Source: JAJRPT01 sp964465945
GTDB lineage: Bacteria; Bacteroidota; Ignavibacteria; Kapaibacteriales; UBA2268
Reading direction: 5' to 3'
Assembly: GCA_964465945.1 (NCBI GenBank)
Contig: CAYXMM010000003.1
Span: 62,001-126,000, forward strand
DNA: 64,000 bases
Part shown: positions 1-8,645 of the stretch, piece after piece
Layout of the letters: every line of letters begins with the position of its first letter
Position numbering within the stretch: position 1 is the first letter of the stretch
Made by a program: the position numbers and the translations under genes
The notes under the pieces: model-generated
What the model saw: the letters and a program-made list of their open reading frames with translations, nothing else
What the model was told of the DNA's origin: nothing
The model's database searches: none

Positions 1-1070
1 ATCATAACAATTATCCGAAAGACAATGATGAATTTAGAGAATCTTCTGCAATTTCAAACAATAACGAAATCCAATTCAATACAACGTTTAACCAAAATAA
101 TAATTTAACTTATGGTGTCAACATATTAACAAACAGCGTTAACTCAGTAGTTTATTCTAATAGATTGCAGAATATATATTCTGCTTATTCTCAATATGAA
201 AGAAAAACTAATTTTTCATTGTTTGGAAATGGAATTGAGTGGATCCTAACTTTAGGTGGACGGCTCGATTATGAAAAAAGCGAAAATTTACCAAAATCAT
301 TAGAATTTTCACCTAAAATTGGAAATAACTTCAAACTAAATGATAATAATACCCTTAAAATTTCAGGTGGCAAAGGCTTTCGGGCACCCCAAATCGCCGA
401 ACGATTCGCTCAAATTAGGTACCAAGGATTTCGAGTTGAAGAAAACTTAAAACTTACTCCTGAAATAAGCTGGTCAGGAGAGCTTAGTTATATTCATGAA
501 AATAAAGTAAAAGAAATTCCTATTTATTTTGAAGTCGCTTTTTTTCAGAATAATATGAAAAATTTAATTGAACCAAGTTTTAAGCAAGGTTCAACCGCTT
601 CTATTCAGTTTCAAAATCTTTCAGAAGCAAGAATTAGAGGTGTTGAAAGTAGTTTTAAACTATTTTTTGGAATAATTGGCTTCGATTTTTCTATAACATA
701 CTTAGATCCTATTGACTTAACTGCTGGTAACTTTGGAAACACATTAAAATATAGGTCAAAATTTGTTTCTCAGAATAAAATGTATGCTAAATATAAAGAT
801 TTTATCTTTGAAGTTGATTTTAGACATTATAGCAAAATCGAAAATATTGACAACTTACTCGCCCTGCAGATTAAAGATGCAAATGTAAGAAACCATTCAA
901 ATATTGTCGATGTAAGATTAAACTATAACACAAAGCAACTTCTTGGTGAAAATAATAATTATGATATTACACTTAATTGTTTTAATATTTTCGATTATTA
1001 TTACACGCAGATGGTTGGAAATTTAGGAAAAACACGACAAATTAATTTACAAATAAAAGCAAGTATTTAA
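1..1070 (+). CDS. TonB-dependent receptor, C-terminal part (5' end outside window)
   Basis: The reading frame is open from the first bases, so the gene begins before the window; the TTG at 165 is internal. The translated part is outer-membrane beta-barrel sequence of the TonB-dependent receptor superfamily: alternating polar and hydrophobic strands and the typical barrel motif GKGFRAPQIAERF, followed by long extracellular-loop-like stretches and a last strand ending in KASI. The family imports chelated metals, vitamins or oligomers with TonB energy; plug domain and substrate clues lie outside the window. The final residue is isoleucine rather than the aromatic residue common in such barrels. 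Family call is secure, substrate unknown. Confidence 0.85.
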   Translation, partial: HNNYPKDNDEFRESSAISNNNEIQFNTTFNQNNNLTYGVNILTNSVNSVVYSNRLQNIYSAYSQYERKTNFSLFGNGIEWILTLGGRLDYEKSENLPKSLEFSPKIGNNFKLNDNNTLKISGGKGFRAPQIAERFAQIRYQGFRVEENLKLTPEISWSGELSYIHENKVKEIPIYFEVAFFQNNMKNLIEPSFKQGSTASIQFQNLSEARIRGVESSFKLFFGIIGFDFSITYLDPIDLTAGNFGNTLKYRSKFVSQNKMYAKYKDFIFEVDFRHYSKIENIDNLLALQIKDANVRNHSNIVDVRLNYNTKQLLGENNNYDITLNCFNIFDYYYTQMVGNLGKTRQINLQIKASI

Positions 1071-1073
1071 TTC

Positions 1074-1106
1074 TTGATAAAAATTAATTAAATTTTTATA
1101 ATTTTG
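1074..1106 (+). promoter_or_regulatory. Bacteroidota-type promoter for the TPR lipoprotein
   Basis: A TTG at 1074-1076 and TAATTTTG at 1099-1106 are 22 nt apart. They match the -33 TTG / -7 TAnnTTTG pattern of Bacteroidota sigma-A promoters, 28 nt before the start codon at 1134. Read by eye, not tested. Confidence 0.5.
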
Positions 1107-1133
1107 TAAATATTTAAAAAGATAGAGGTTATT

Positions 1134-2639
1134 TTGAAAAAGCTTATTTTATCTATATTAGTTACATTGTCTGTTGGGTTTATCATTCAAGGATTTCAAT
1201 GTTCATCAAAAGAAATGCTTGATGCTAAAACTCAATATGAAAGAAAAGAATACGACAAAGCTATTGTAAATTTAGAAAAAGAACTCGCAAAAAATAATAA
1301 AAACGACGAAGCTAGATTATATTTAGTGAGAATCAGAATGGAACAAGGCGATTTAAGAGAAGCTGCGAAAATCCTTATGGATGCTGAAAAAAACGCAACA
1401 AATCCTAAATACAAAGACCAATTCCCTAAATATAAAAATAAAATGTGGGTCGAGAGTTATAACAAAGGTATCACTTATTATAATGAGTATTTCTCAACAC
1501 AAAATGTAAGCAAACTCGATAGTGCAGATTATTATTTCGAAATTGGTTCAATTTTAAGACCTACCCTTTTAGATTTCTATTTTCTAAGAGGTAATTGCTT
1601 GCAATTAAAAGGGGATACACTTGCTTCAATGCAACAATATGCTAATTATGTTGAAGGTATGTCTGAAGATATTAAATACGCTTTTGATAATAAATTTTAT
1701 ATTAACCAAGATATTAATGAAGTTAAATCTGAATTAGCACTTGATACAAAAGTAAGAATAGATACTATTAACGAAAATACTATCCAACGAATTGGAGAAT
1801 CAAAAGGAAAGTATTTTTATTCTAAATTTAACAAAGATACTGACAAATTTGAACTCAAAGGTTGGAGAACTTCATTCCCCGCTGATTGGCTTGAAAATGA
1901 AAAGTTAACTTTTGTTGAATTTAGAACTGATGTGTTTTTCCTTTTGTCAGAATATTATTATACTCACAAAGATTACGATAATGCTTTAAAATTCTTAGAA
2001 TCTTACCAAAAAATTGACCCATTAAATAATAAGAGTAATTCATCTATAATACAAATTTATAAAGAAATGGGTAAAGAAGAAGTAGCTATTCAAAAACTTG
2101 AAGCTCTAACAAATGATAGCCCAGATAACCCTCTTTACTGGACTATGTTAGGCGATATGTTTGCAAGTTTAAAAGATTATGATAAAGCTATTTCAAACTA
2201 TGAAGCAGCAATAAAAGTAGATGGAAACTATGATTATGCTTTACGAAATATTGCCTCTACATATAAAAATAAAGCAGTTAGTGTCCAAGACGAAGAACAA
2301 AAATTAAAAGAAAAAGACCCTAAATACAATGTAAATGTAGAAAAATACTTCCCTTTCATTGAAAAATCATCTGAGTATTTTGAAAGAGCAAGAAAAACAG
2401 AAACATTCAAAAATGATTTCGTCTTATTAATGGAACTTGCTAATAATTATATCGTTTTAAATAAAACAAAAAATGAAAACTTCAAGTCCGTATTAAATGA
2501 TATTGAAAGAATTGAATTTAAAGTTGATGAAGAGAAAAAAAATGAATTTTATTTAAAATGGTTAAAAATCGCCTCTGACGTTAAAGACAACGCAAGAGTA
2601 AATTATATATCTAAAAAAATCGAACAATTAGGAAATTAA
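1134..2639 (+). CDS. TPR-repeat probable lipoprotein
   Basis: A 501-residue protein with an N-terminal hydrophobic export signal ending at a cysteine (GFQCSS), which suggests a lipoprotein with a somewhat atypical lipobox. Tetratricopeptide-like helices follow at about residues 32-90, 265-300 and 330-375 (for example NPLYWTMLGDMFASLKDYDKAISNYEAAI, here given only as its region). Such proteins usually act as periplasmic or outer-membrane protein-interaction scaffolds. The start is TTG at 1134, preceded by an AGAGG ribosome site. The stop is 1 nt before the DUF3467 gene, so the two are probably cotranscribed. The exact role cannot be read from the sequence. Confidence 0.75.
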   Translation: MKKLILSILVTLSVGFIIQGFQCSSKEMLDAKTQYERKEYDKAIVNLEKELAKNNKNDEARLYLVRIRMEQGDLREAAKILMDAEKNATNPKYKDQFPKYKNKMWVESYNKGITYYNEYFSTQNVSKLDSADYYFEIGSILRPTLLDFYFLRGNCLQLKGDTLASMQQYANYVEGMSEDIKYAFDNKFYINQDINEVKSELALDTKVRIDTINENTIQRIGESKGKYFYSKFNKDTDKFELKGWRTSFPADWLENEKLTFVEFRTDVFFLLSEYYYTHKDYDNALKFLESYQKIDPLNNKSNSSIIQIYKEMGKEEVAIQKLEALTNDSPDNPLYWTMLGDMFASLKDYDKAISNYEAAIKVDGNYDYALRNIASTYKNKAVSVQDEEQKLKEKDPKYNVNVEKYFPFIEKSSEYFERARKTETFKNDFVLLMELANNYIVLNKTKNENFKSVLNDIERIEFKVDEEKKNEFYLKWLKIASDVKDNARVNYISKKIEQLGN

Positions 2640-2640
2640 A

Positions 2641-2952
2641 ATGGCAGAAAATAACAAACCAAATCAAATTAATATTGAATTATCACCTGAACAAGCTGAA
2701 GGCACTTATTCAAATTTAGCAATCATTGCTCATTCGCAAGCTGAGTTTATTATTGATTTTACAAGAGTTTTGCCTGGAGTACCAACAGCCAGAGTTCAGT
2801 CAAGAATTATTATGACGCCCGTTCATGCTAAAATGTTAAGCAATGCTTTGGCTGAAAATATTGCAAAATTTGAAAGTCAAAATGGAGAAATAAAAAGCCA
2901 AAATGGAAATGATCCAATGGGCTTTGTTCCAAATAACACAAAAATTAATTAA
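2641..2952 (+). CDS. DUF3467 family protein
   Basis: A 103-residue soluble protein that matches the DUF3467 pattern: an N-terminal INIELSPEQAEGTYSNLA block, a central EFIIDF segment, and a PTARVQSRIIMTP segment followed by a helix with HAKMLSNALAENI. The family is widespread in Bacteroidota and other phyla and has no established function; it has no signal peptide or membrane segment. It starts 1 nt after the TPR lipoprotein stop and ends 16 nt before the M20 hydrolase start, so it sits inside a small operon. The last 20 residues are low-complexity and rich in Asn. Confidence 0.75.
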   Translation: MAENNKPNQINIELSPEQAEGTYSNLAIIAHSQAEFIIDFTRVLPGVPTARVQSRIIMTPVHAKMLSNALAENIAKFESQNGEIKSQNGNDPMGFVPNNTKIN

Positions 2953-2968
2953 TAAATCTTTAATTTTA

Positions 2969-4138
2969 ATGGACGATATTAAATCTCAAATTGATAATTT
3001 ATTTAACAAAACTCTGGAATATAGAAGACATATCCATTCTAACCCGGAGTTATCTTTTTATGAATTTGAAACCGCAAAATATATTCGTTCAAAATTAGAT
3101 GAACTACAAATTAAATGGAAAGAATGTAGTGGAACAGGCACTATTGCTCTAATTGGTAATGGTGAGAGATGTGTAGCGCTTCGTGCTGATATCGATGCTC
3201 TACCTATTTTTGAAGAAACAGATCTTAGTTTTAAATCCAAAAATGATAACGTAATGCACGCCTGCGGACATGATATGCACACTGCTATGTTACTAACAGC
3301 CGCTGAAATTTTAAAACAAAATGAAGATAGTATTAAAGGAAAAGTAAAGTTGATTTTCCAATTAGGTGAAGAGCAACTGCCAGGCGGTGCCTCTTTAATG
3401 ATAAAAGATGGTTGTTTAGAAAACCCAAAAGTAGAAGCAATTTTCGGTCAACATATCTACCCAGGTGAAGAAGTTGGAACAATTTCATTAAAAGAAGGAC
3501 CAGTTATGGGTTCCGCTGACGAAATCTATATCACAATCAATGGAAAATCCACTCATGCAGCCCAACCTCACTTAGGTGCAGACCCAATTTTAGCTGCCGC
3601 CCAATTAATAGTGTATTACCAAACTTTAATGACAAAGTTTAAAGACCCAACAAAAGCTGGTGTTTTAACATTAGCATCTATTAATGGTGGTTTTGCAACA
3701 AATGTAATACCCGATAAAGTTGAAATCAAAGGAACACTACGGGCATTCGATAATGAATGGAGAAAAGAAATACATAATATTATGGAAGAGAAAACTCAAT
3801 TAATTGCACAGTCATATAATTGTGAGGTTGATTTAGAAATTAGAAAAGGTTATCCTGCTGTTATTAATGATAAAACACTTCATAATCATTCATTGAATAC
3901 AGTAAATTCTATATTTGAAGGCAAGAATATTTTGGAATTTGAACCGAAAATGTGGGGTGAAGATTTTGCTTATTATGGTAGGGAAATTCCTGCTTATTTT
4001 TGGTTTTTAGGAGTAAGACCTAAGAATTTAACATCTATGCCAGCACTTCACAATTCTAAATTAAATCCAGATGAAAACGCTATGAAATATGGTATTCAAA
4101 TGCTTGTCCTATCCGCAATTAATTACTTAAATAATTAA
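2969..4138 (+). CDS. M20 family metallo-amidohydrolase (N-acyl amino acid / hippurate hydrolase type)
   Basis: A 389-residue cytosolic zinc hydrolase of the M20D/amidohydrolase group, which removes acyl groups from N-acyl amino acids or similar amides. Metal-binding motifs are visible: HACGHDMH at residues 97-104, a GEE motif shortly after (GEEQLPGGA), a dimerisation-domain STHAAQPH motif and a C-terminal GEDFAYY. The start at 2969 is chosen because the fold begins right after it (MDDIKSQID) and the longer reading overlaps the DUF3467 gene by 50 nt. Substrate cannot be fixed; IAA-amino acid, hippurate or N-acetyl-diaminopimelate-like substrates are all possible. Confidence 0.85.
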   Translation: MDDIKSQIDNLFNKTLEYRRHIHSNPELSFYEFETAKYIRSKLDELQIKWKECSGTGTIALIGNGERCVALRADIDALPIFEETDLSFKSKNDNVMHACGHDMHTAMLLTAAEILKQNEDSIKGKVKLIFQLGEEQLPGGASLMIKDGCLENPKVEAIFGQHIYPGEEVGTISLKEGPVMGSADEIYITINGKSTHAAQPHLGADPILAAAQLIVYYQTLMTKFKDPTKAGVLTLASINGGFATNVIPDKVEIKGTLRAFDNEWRKEIHNIMEEKTQLIAQSYNCEVDLEIRKGYPAVINDKTLHNHSLNTVNSIFEGKNILEFEPKMWGEDFAYYGREIPAYFWFLGVRPKNLTSMPALHNSKLNPDENAMKYGIQMLVLSAINYLNN

Positions 4139-4177
4139 ACCATTATTTAATAATATTATTATTTTTTTATATTTTTA

Positions 4178-4207
4178 TTGAAACTAAATTACAATTATTT
4201 AATTTTG
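4178..4207 (+). promoter_or_regulatory. Bacteroidota-type promoter for the DegT aminotransferase
   Basis: TTG at 4178-4180, a 19-nt spacer and TAATTTTG at 4200-4207 give a textbook Bacteroidota promoter. It is 29 nt upstream of the start codon at 4237 and lies in an otherwise empty AT-rich gap. Confidence 0.6.
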
Positions 4208-4236
4208 TGTTTTATAAAATTTTAAAAAAGTAAATT

Positions 4237-5349
4237 ATGCAATTCATTGATTTAAAAACACAATATTCTAAAATCAAAGATTTAGTAGATTCCAAAGTCT
4301 TAGCTGTATTAGAATCCGGCGCTTATATTGGTGGTCCAGAAATAACAGAATTAGAAGAAAAATTAGCAGAATTTTCTGGTGTTAAACACTGCCTTGCGTG
4401 TTCTAATGGAACAGATGCTTTACTCATTCCACTAATGGCTTGGGACATAAAACCTGGTGATGCTGTTTTCACTACTTCTTTCACTTTTATTGCAACTGGT
4501 GAAGTCGCTGCTCTTAGAGGAGCAACCCCAGTTTTTGTTGATATTGACCCCGACACTTACAATATGTGTCCTGATTCATTAGAAAAAACTATCCAAAAAG
4601 TAATAAAGGAAGGAAAACTAACTCCAAAAGTCGTTATTCCTGTCGATTTATTTGGAATTGCTGCTGATTATGACAGAATTAATGAAATTTCAAAAAAATA
4701 CAATATGAAAGTATTAGAAGATGGTGCTCAATCTTATGGTGGAACATACAAAGGTCGTAGAACATGTAGCCTAGCCAATGCAGCGTCAACTTCTTTCTAC
4801 CCCGCAAAACCATTAGGTGCTTATGGCGATGCAGGTGCGAGTTTCACAAACGATGATGAATTAATTAATATCTACAAATCAATAAGAGTTCACGGGAGTG
4901 GAATTGATAAATATGATAACATTAGAATCGGCTTAAACGCACGAATGTCAACAATTCAAGCAGCAGTTTTACTAGCGAAACTCACAATTTTTGATGACGA
5001 AATTATATCAAGAGATAGAATCGCAAACAACTATCACCAACTATTAAAAGACAAAGTTAAAATTCCTATCGTCCCTGAAGGATATACTTCCGCTTGGGCA
5101 CAATATACAATCCAAGTCGAAAGCACAGAAAAAAGACAAGAAATTTTCAAAAGATTTAGTGAAAATGGAATTCCTTACTCAGTATTCTACCCAATTCCAT
5201 TACACAAACAAACAGCGTATAAGGATATATGTGTAGTAGCAGACGATTTAAGCAAATCCGAAATTGCAGCAGAAAGAGTATTCTCAATCCCTATGCACCC
5301 ATATTTAGAAGAGAAAGACCAAGAGAAAATAGCAAGCTTAATTTATTGA
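4237..5349 (+). CDS. DegT/DnrJ/EryC1/StrS family PLP-dependent sugar aminotransferase
   Basis: A 370-residue fold-type I aminotransferase that puts an amino group on nucleotide-linked keto-sugars for surface polysaccharide or glycoprotein glycans. Visible landmarks are the phosphate-binding SNGTDAL (residues 56-62), the cofactor-contacting EDGAQS (161-166) and the PLP Schiff-base lysine in SFYPAKPLG (Lys191). The C-terminal PIPLHKQ and PMHPYL motifs are also typical. Length is normal. The gene has its own promoter and a strong terminator behind it, so it is monocistronic; no sugar-nucleotide partners are adjacent, so the precise product is unknown. Confidence 0.9.
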   Translation: MQFIDLKTQYSKIKDLVDSKVLAVLESGAYIGGPEITELEEKLAEFSGVKHCLACSNGTDALLIPLMAWDIKPGDAVFTTSFTFIATGEVAALRGATPVFVDIDPDTYNMCPDSLEKTIQKVIKEGKLTPKVVIPVDLFGIAADYDRINEISKKYNMKVLEDGAQSYGGTYKGRRTCSLANAASTSFYPAKPLGAYGDAGASFTNDDELINIYKSIRVHGSGIDKYDNIRIGLNARMSTIQAAVLLAKLTIFDDEIISRDRIANNYHQLLKDKVKIPIVPEGYTSAWAQYTIQVESTEKRQEIFKRFSENGIPYSVFYPIPLHKQTAYKDICVVADDLSKSEIAAERVFSIPMHPYLEEKDQEKIASLIY

Positions 5350-5384
5350 AAATAAAATAAATTATTTATAAATAAATTTGATAC

Positions 5385-5424
5385 AAAAACTAACTTCCAT
5401 TATTTTGGGGTTAGTTTTTTTTTT
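5385..5424 (+). terminator. Rho-independent terminator after the DegT gene
   Basis: An inverted repeat AACTAAC ... GTTAGTT with flanking A/T pairs is followed by a run of ten or more T. It separates the aminotransferase from the tandem array downstream. Confidence 0.75.
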
Positions 5425-5430
5425 GTTAAA

Positions 5431-5463
5431 TTGTTATAAAATCGCTAATTAAAAATAATTTTG
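5431..5463 (+). promoter_or_regulatory. Candidate promoter of the tandem secreted-protein array
   Basis: TTG at 5431-5433 and TAATTTTG at 5456-5463 (22-nt spacer) lie 66 nt upstream of copy 1. A second weaker candidate (GAATTTTG near 5477) is closer. No comparable sequence occurs between the copies, so one promoter probably serves the whole array. Confidence 0.45.
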
Positions 5464-5528
5464 TAATTTGAGATTGAATTTTGTGTTGTTTATATTAAGT
5501 TCTTAAAACTAACAAATCGAGGTATTAA

Positions 5529-6314
5529 ATGAAAATACTAAGTATCTATGGACTATCACTATTGATACTCCTAAATTACGCATTAGCTCAAAGCCAAACA
5601 AACACAGCAAGCTATGATAATCTAATGCTATTAGGTAAAGAGCATGGTGTTCACTGTATTGAATACCCAGTTTATCTGGATACAACAGGAATTGGAGATA
5701 GAGTCATTGCAAATCCGCGGGCACTTATGGATTCGCGGAACTACGAAGGAAGAATATATAGTAGAGGCATTTTTTATTTTAATTATGATAATTTTGAAGA
5801 TGAATACCAGCTTATAAAAGATGAGTATAATAATAGTGATACTCTGCTTGATTTAGATGCAATTAATGACGATTATCCTGAAATAAAATCAAAATTATAT
5901 GCCATAGCGCAAAACTATGGTAAGTTTAAGGTGGGAAAAGAAGATGTAAACAAACAATTTAGCGATCTGATATTTGTATTTGATGAAATAGTGAACGCAG
6001 ATAGCGCAGAAAGAGCATTTAAAAATGTAAGCCCTGATTTTAATGGCGAATTTAGATGTCGACCTGCATTTTTACATGAGGATGATGGTGTTTCAGTTGG
6101 AAACAATGATTTCTACGAAGTCAAAGAGGCAACAATTTATTTTAAACATCTTGTAAAAGAAATTGTTTGTTACAATATCTTAGGTAACGAAGTAATGAGA
6201 AAATATAATTCAAATCTAATTACACTAAATAACTTGAATATAGGTGTATATTTCATAATGTACAATTACGATAATCAAACCTTTTACATAAAATTTAATC
6301 GAGGTATTAAATGA
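5529..6314 (+). CDS. Secreted T9SS-type array protein, copy 1
   Basis: A 261-residue exported protein of unknown function, first of a head-to-tail family. Residues 1-20 form a signal peptide with probable cleavage after ALA. A conserved N-terminal block with Cys43 (HGVHCIEYPVYLDTTG) is followed by a variable stretch (about 57-93), a conserved middle with IFVFDEIVNAD (148-158), Cys177 in FRCRPAF, and a C-terminal domain from about 205 (Cys214, YNILGNEVM, GVYFIMYNY) that resembles the T9SS type A sorting domain. The start has a GAGG ribosome site identical to those inside the array. The stop overlaps the next start by 4 nt (ATGA). It is almost identical to copy 2. Confidence 0.85.
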   Translation: MKILSIYGLSLLILLNYALAQSQTNTASYDNLMLLGKEHGVHCIEYPVYLDTTGIGDRVIANPRALMDSRNYEGRIYSRGIFYFNYDNFEDEYQLIKDEYNNSDTLLDLDAINDDYPEIKSKLYAIAQNYGKFKVGKEDVNKQFSDLIFVFDEIVNADSAERAFKNVSPDFNGEFRCRPAFLHEDDGVSVGNNDFYEVKEATIYFKHLVKEIVCYNILGNEVMRKYNSNLITLNNLNIGVYFIMYNYDNQTFYIKFNRGIK

Positions 6315-7096
6315 AAATATTAAGTATCTATGGACTATCACTATTGATACTCCTAAATTACGCATTAGCTCAAAGCCAAACAAACACAGCAAGCTATGAT
6401 AATCTAATGCTATTAGGTAAAGAGCATGGTGTTCACTGTATTGAATACCCAGTTTATCTGGATACAACAGGAATTGGAGATAGAGTCATTGCAAATCCGC
6501 GGGCACTTATGGATTCGCGGAACTACGAAGGAAGAATATATAGTAGAGGCATTTTTTATTTTAATTATGATAATTTTGAAGATGAATACCAGCTTATAAA
6601 AGATGAGTATAATAATAGTGATACTCTGCTTGATTTAGATGCAATTAATGACGATTATCCTGAAATAAAATCAAAATTATATGCCATAGCGCAAAACTAT
6701 GGTAAGTTTAAGGTGGGAAAAGAAGATGTAAACAAACAATTTAGCGATCTGATATTTGTATTTGATGAAATAGTGAACGCAGATAGCGCAGAAAGAGCAT
6801 TTAAAAATGTAAGCCCTGATTTTAATGGCGAATTTAGATGTCGACCTGCATTTTTACATGAGGATGATGGTGTTTCAGTTGGAAACAATGATTTCTACGA
6901 AGTCAAAGAGGCAACAATTTATTTTAAACATCTTGTAAAAGAAATTGTTTGTTACAATATCTTAGGTAACGAAGTAATGAGAAAATATAATTCAAATCTA
7001 ATTACACTAAATAACTTTAATATAGGTGTATATTTTATAATGTACAATTACAATAATCAAACCTTTTACATAAAATTTAATCGAGGTACTAAATGA
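6311..7096 (+). CDS. Secreted T9SS-type array protein, copy 2
   Basis: A 261-residue paralog that differs from copy 1 at only three residues, all in the sorting domain: Leu236 to Phe, Asp248 to Asn and Ile260 to Thr. The near-identity of the rest points to very recent duplication or gene conversion, while the tail matches copies 4 and 5 instead. The ribosome site GAGG for this gene lies within the last codons of copy 1. Signal peptide, cysteines and sorting domain are as in copy 1. Function unknown. Confidence 0.85.
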   Translation: MKILSIYGLSLLILLNYALAQSQTNTASYDNLMLLGKEHGVHCIEYPVYLDTTGIGDRVIANPRALMDSRNYEGRIYSRGIFYFNYDNFEDEYQLIKDEYNNSDTLLDLDAINDDYPEIKSKLYAIAQNYGKFKVGKEDVNKQFSDLIFVFDEIVNADSAERAFKNVSPDFNGEFRCRPAFLHEDDGVSVGNNDFYEVKEATIYFKHLVKEIVCYNILGNEVMRKYNSNLITLNNFNIGVYFIMYNYNNQTFYIKFNRGTK

Positions 7097-7866
7097 AAAG
7101 ATTAAGTATCTATGGACTATCAATATTGATACTCCTAAATTACGCGTTGGCTCAAAGCCAAACAAATACAGCAAATCTAATGCTATTAGGTAAAGAGCAT
7201 GGCATTAACTGTATTGAATACCCAGTTTATCTGGATACAACAGGAATTGGAGATAGAATCCTAAAAACTCCAGGTGAAGTTGGTGATATTCGCTATCACG
7301 AAGGAAGACTATATAGTAGAGGCATTTTTCATTTTATTTGTACAGAGTTTAACAAAAACTATCAACTTATAAAAAATGAATATAACAATAGTGATACTCT
7401 ACTTGATTTAGATGCAATTAATGATGATTATGCTGAAATAAAATCAAAACTATATAGCATATCCCAAAAATATGGTAAGTTTAAGGTTAAAAAGTCAGAT
7501 GTAAGCAAGCAATTTAGCAATGTTATATTTGTGTTTGATGAAATAGTAAACGCAGATAGCGTAGAAAGAGAGTTTAAAAATGTAAGCCCTGATTTTAATT
7601 GTACATTTAGATGCCGACCAGCATTTTGGCCGGAAAATTCAGTTTCAGTTGGAAACAATGATTTCTATGAAATCAAAGAAGCAACAATTTATTTTAAACA
7701 TCTTGTAAAAGAAATTGTTTGTTACAATATCTTAGGTAACGAAGTAATGAGAAAATATAATTCAAATCTAATTACACTAAATAACTTGAATATAGGTGTA
7801 TATTTCATAATGTACAATTACGATAATCAAACCTTTTACATAAAATTTAATCGAGGTATTAAATGA
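7093..7866 (+). CDS. Secreted T9SS-type array protein, copy 3
   Basis: A 257-residue paralog of the second N-terminal subtype: it starts MKRLSIYGLSILILL and lacks four residues (SYDN) after the signal peptide. The variable segment reads ILKTPGEVGDIRYHEG and then HFICTEFNKN, unlike copies 1 and 2. The middle (KSDVSKQFSNVIFVFDE, FNCTFRCRPAFWPEN) is identical to copy 5 over a long block. It has extra cysteines in the variable segment and before FRCRPAF. The sorting-domain tail is the GIK type of copy 1. Start and stop overlap its neighbours by 4 nt. Confidence 0.85.
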   Translation: MKRLSIYGLSILILLNYALAQSQTNTANLMLLGKEHGINCIEYPVYLDTTGIGDRILKTPGEVGDIRYHEGRLYSRGIFHFICTEFNKNYQLIKNEYNNSDTLLDLDAINDDYAEIKSKLYSISQKYGKFKVKKSDVSKQFSNVIFVFDEIVNADSVEREFKNVSPDFNCTFRCRPAFWPENSVSVGNNDFYEIKEATIYFKHLVKEIVCYNILGNEVMRKYNSNLITLNNLNIGVYFIMYNYDNQTFYIKFNRGIK

Positions 7867-8645
7867 AAATATTAAGTATCTATGGACTATCACTATTGAT
7901 ACTCCTAAATTACGCATTAGCTCAAAGCCAAACAAACACAGCAAGCTATGATAATCTAATGCTATTAGGTAAGGAGCATGGTATTAACTGTATTGAATAC
8001 CCAGTTTATCTGGATACAACAGGAATCGGAGATATAGTCATTGCAGATCCACGGGCACTTCAAGGTTCGGAGTACTATGAAGGTAGACTATATAGTAGAG
8101 GTATTTTTCGGTTTATTTGTAGAAAATTCAAAGGTGAATACCAACTTATAAAAGATGAGTATAATAATAGTGATACTCTGCTTGATTTAAAGGTAATTAA
8201 TGATGATTATCCTGAAATAAAATCAAAACTTTATAGTATATCCCAAAAATATGGTAAGTTGAAGGTTGGAAAAGAAGATGTAAGCAAGCAATTTAGCAAC
8301 CTTATATTTGTGTTTGATGAAATAGTTAATGTAGATAGCGTAGAAAGAGAGTTTACTAACATACAACAGGATTTTTATTGCGAATTTAGATGCAAACCTG
8401 CATTTTTGCCGGAAAATTCAGTTCCAGTTGGGAATAATGATTTCTACGAAATAAAAGGAGCAACAATTTATTTTAAACATCTTGTAAAAGAAATTGTTTG
8501 TTACAATATCTTAGGTAACGAAGTAATGAGAAAATATAATTCAAATCTAATTACACTAAATAACTTTAATATAGGTGTATATTTTATAATGTACAATTAC
8601 AATAATCAAACCTTTTACATAAAATTTAATCGAGGTACTAAATGA
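7863..8645 (+). CDS. Secreted T9SS-type array protein, copy 4
   Basis: A 260-residue paralog with the copy-1 type N-terminus (MKILSIYG, SYDN present) but its own variable segment (VIADPRALQGSEYYEG, then RFICRKFKGEY) and a divergent middle (EFTNIQQDFYCEFRCKPAF). It is the most diverged full copy outside the conserved ends. The sorting-domain tail is the GTK type shared with copies 2 and 5. The mixture of blocks is what repeated recombination between copies would leave. Overlaps neighbours by 4 nt on both sides. Confidence 0.85.
   Translation: MKILSIYGLSLLILLNYALAQSQTNTASYDNLMLLGKEHGINCIEYPVYLDTTGIGDIVIADPRALQGSEYYEGRLYSRGIFRFICRKFKGEYQLIKDEYNNSDTLLDLKVINDDYPEIKSKLYSISQKYGKLKVGKEDVSKQFSNLIFVFDEIVNVDSVEREFTNIQQDFYCEFRCKPAFLPENSVPVGNNDFYEIKGATIYFKHLVKEIVCYNILGNEVMRKYNSNLITLNNFNIGVYFIMYNYNNQTFYIKFNRGTK

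Noticed and set aside
2903..2968. Upstream start of the M20 hydrolase
   Set aside because: It overlaps the DUF3467 coding end by 50 nt and the added residues have no family counterpart.
6225..6467. Minus-strand frames recurring in the array (also 5915-6106, 6697-6888, 8977-9207)
   Set aside because: They are the antisense of the conserved coding strand and repeat only because the genes do; no ribosome sites.
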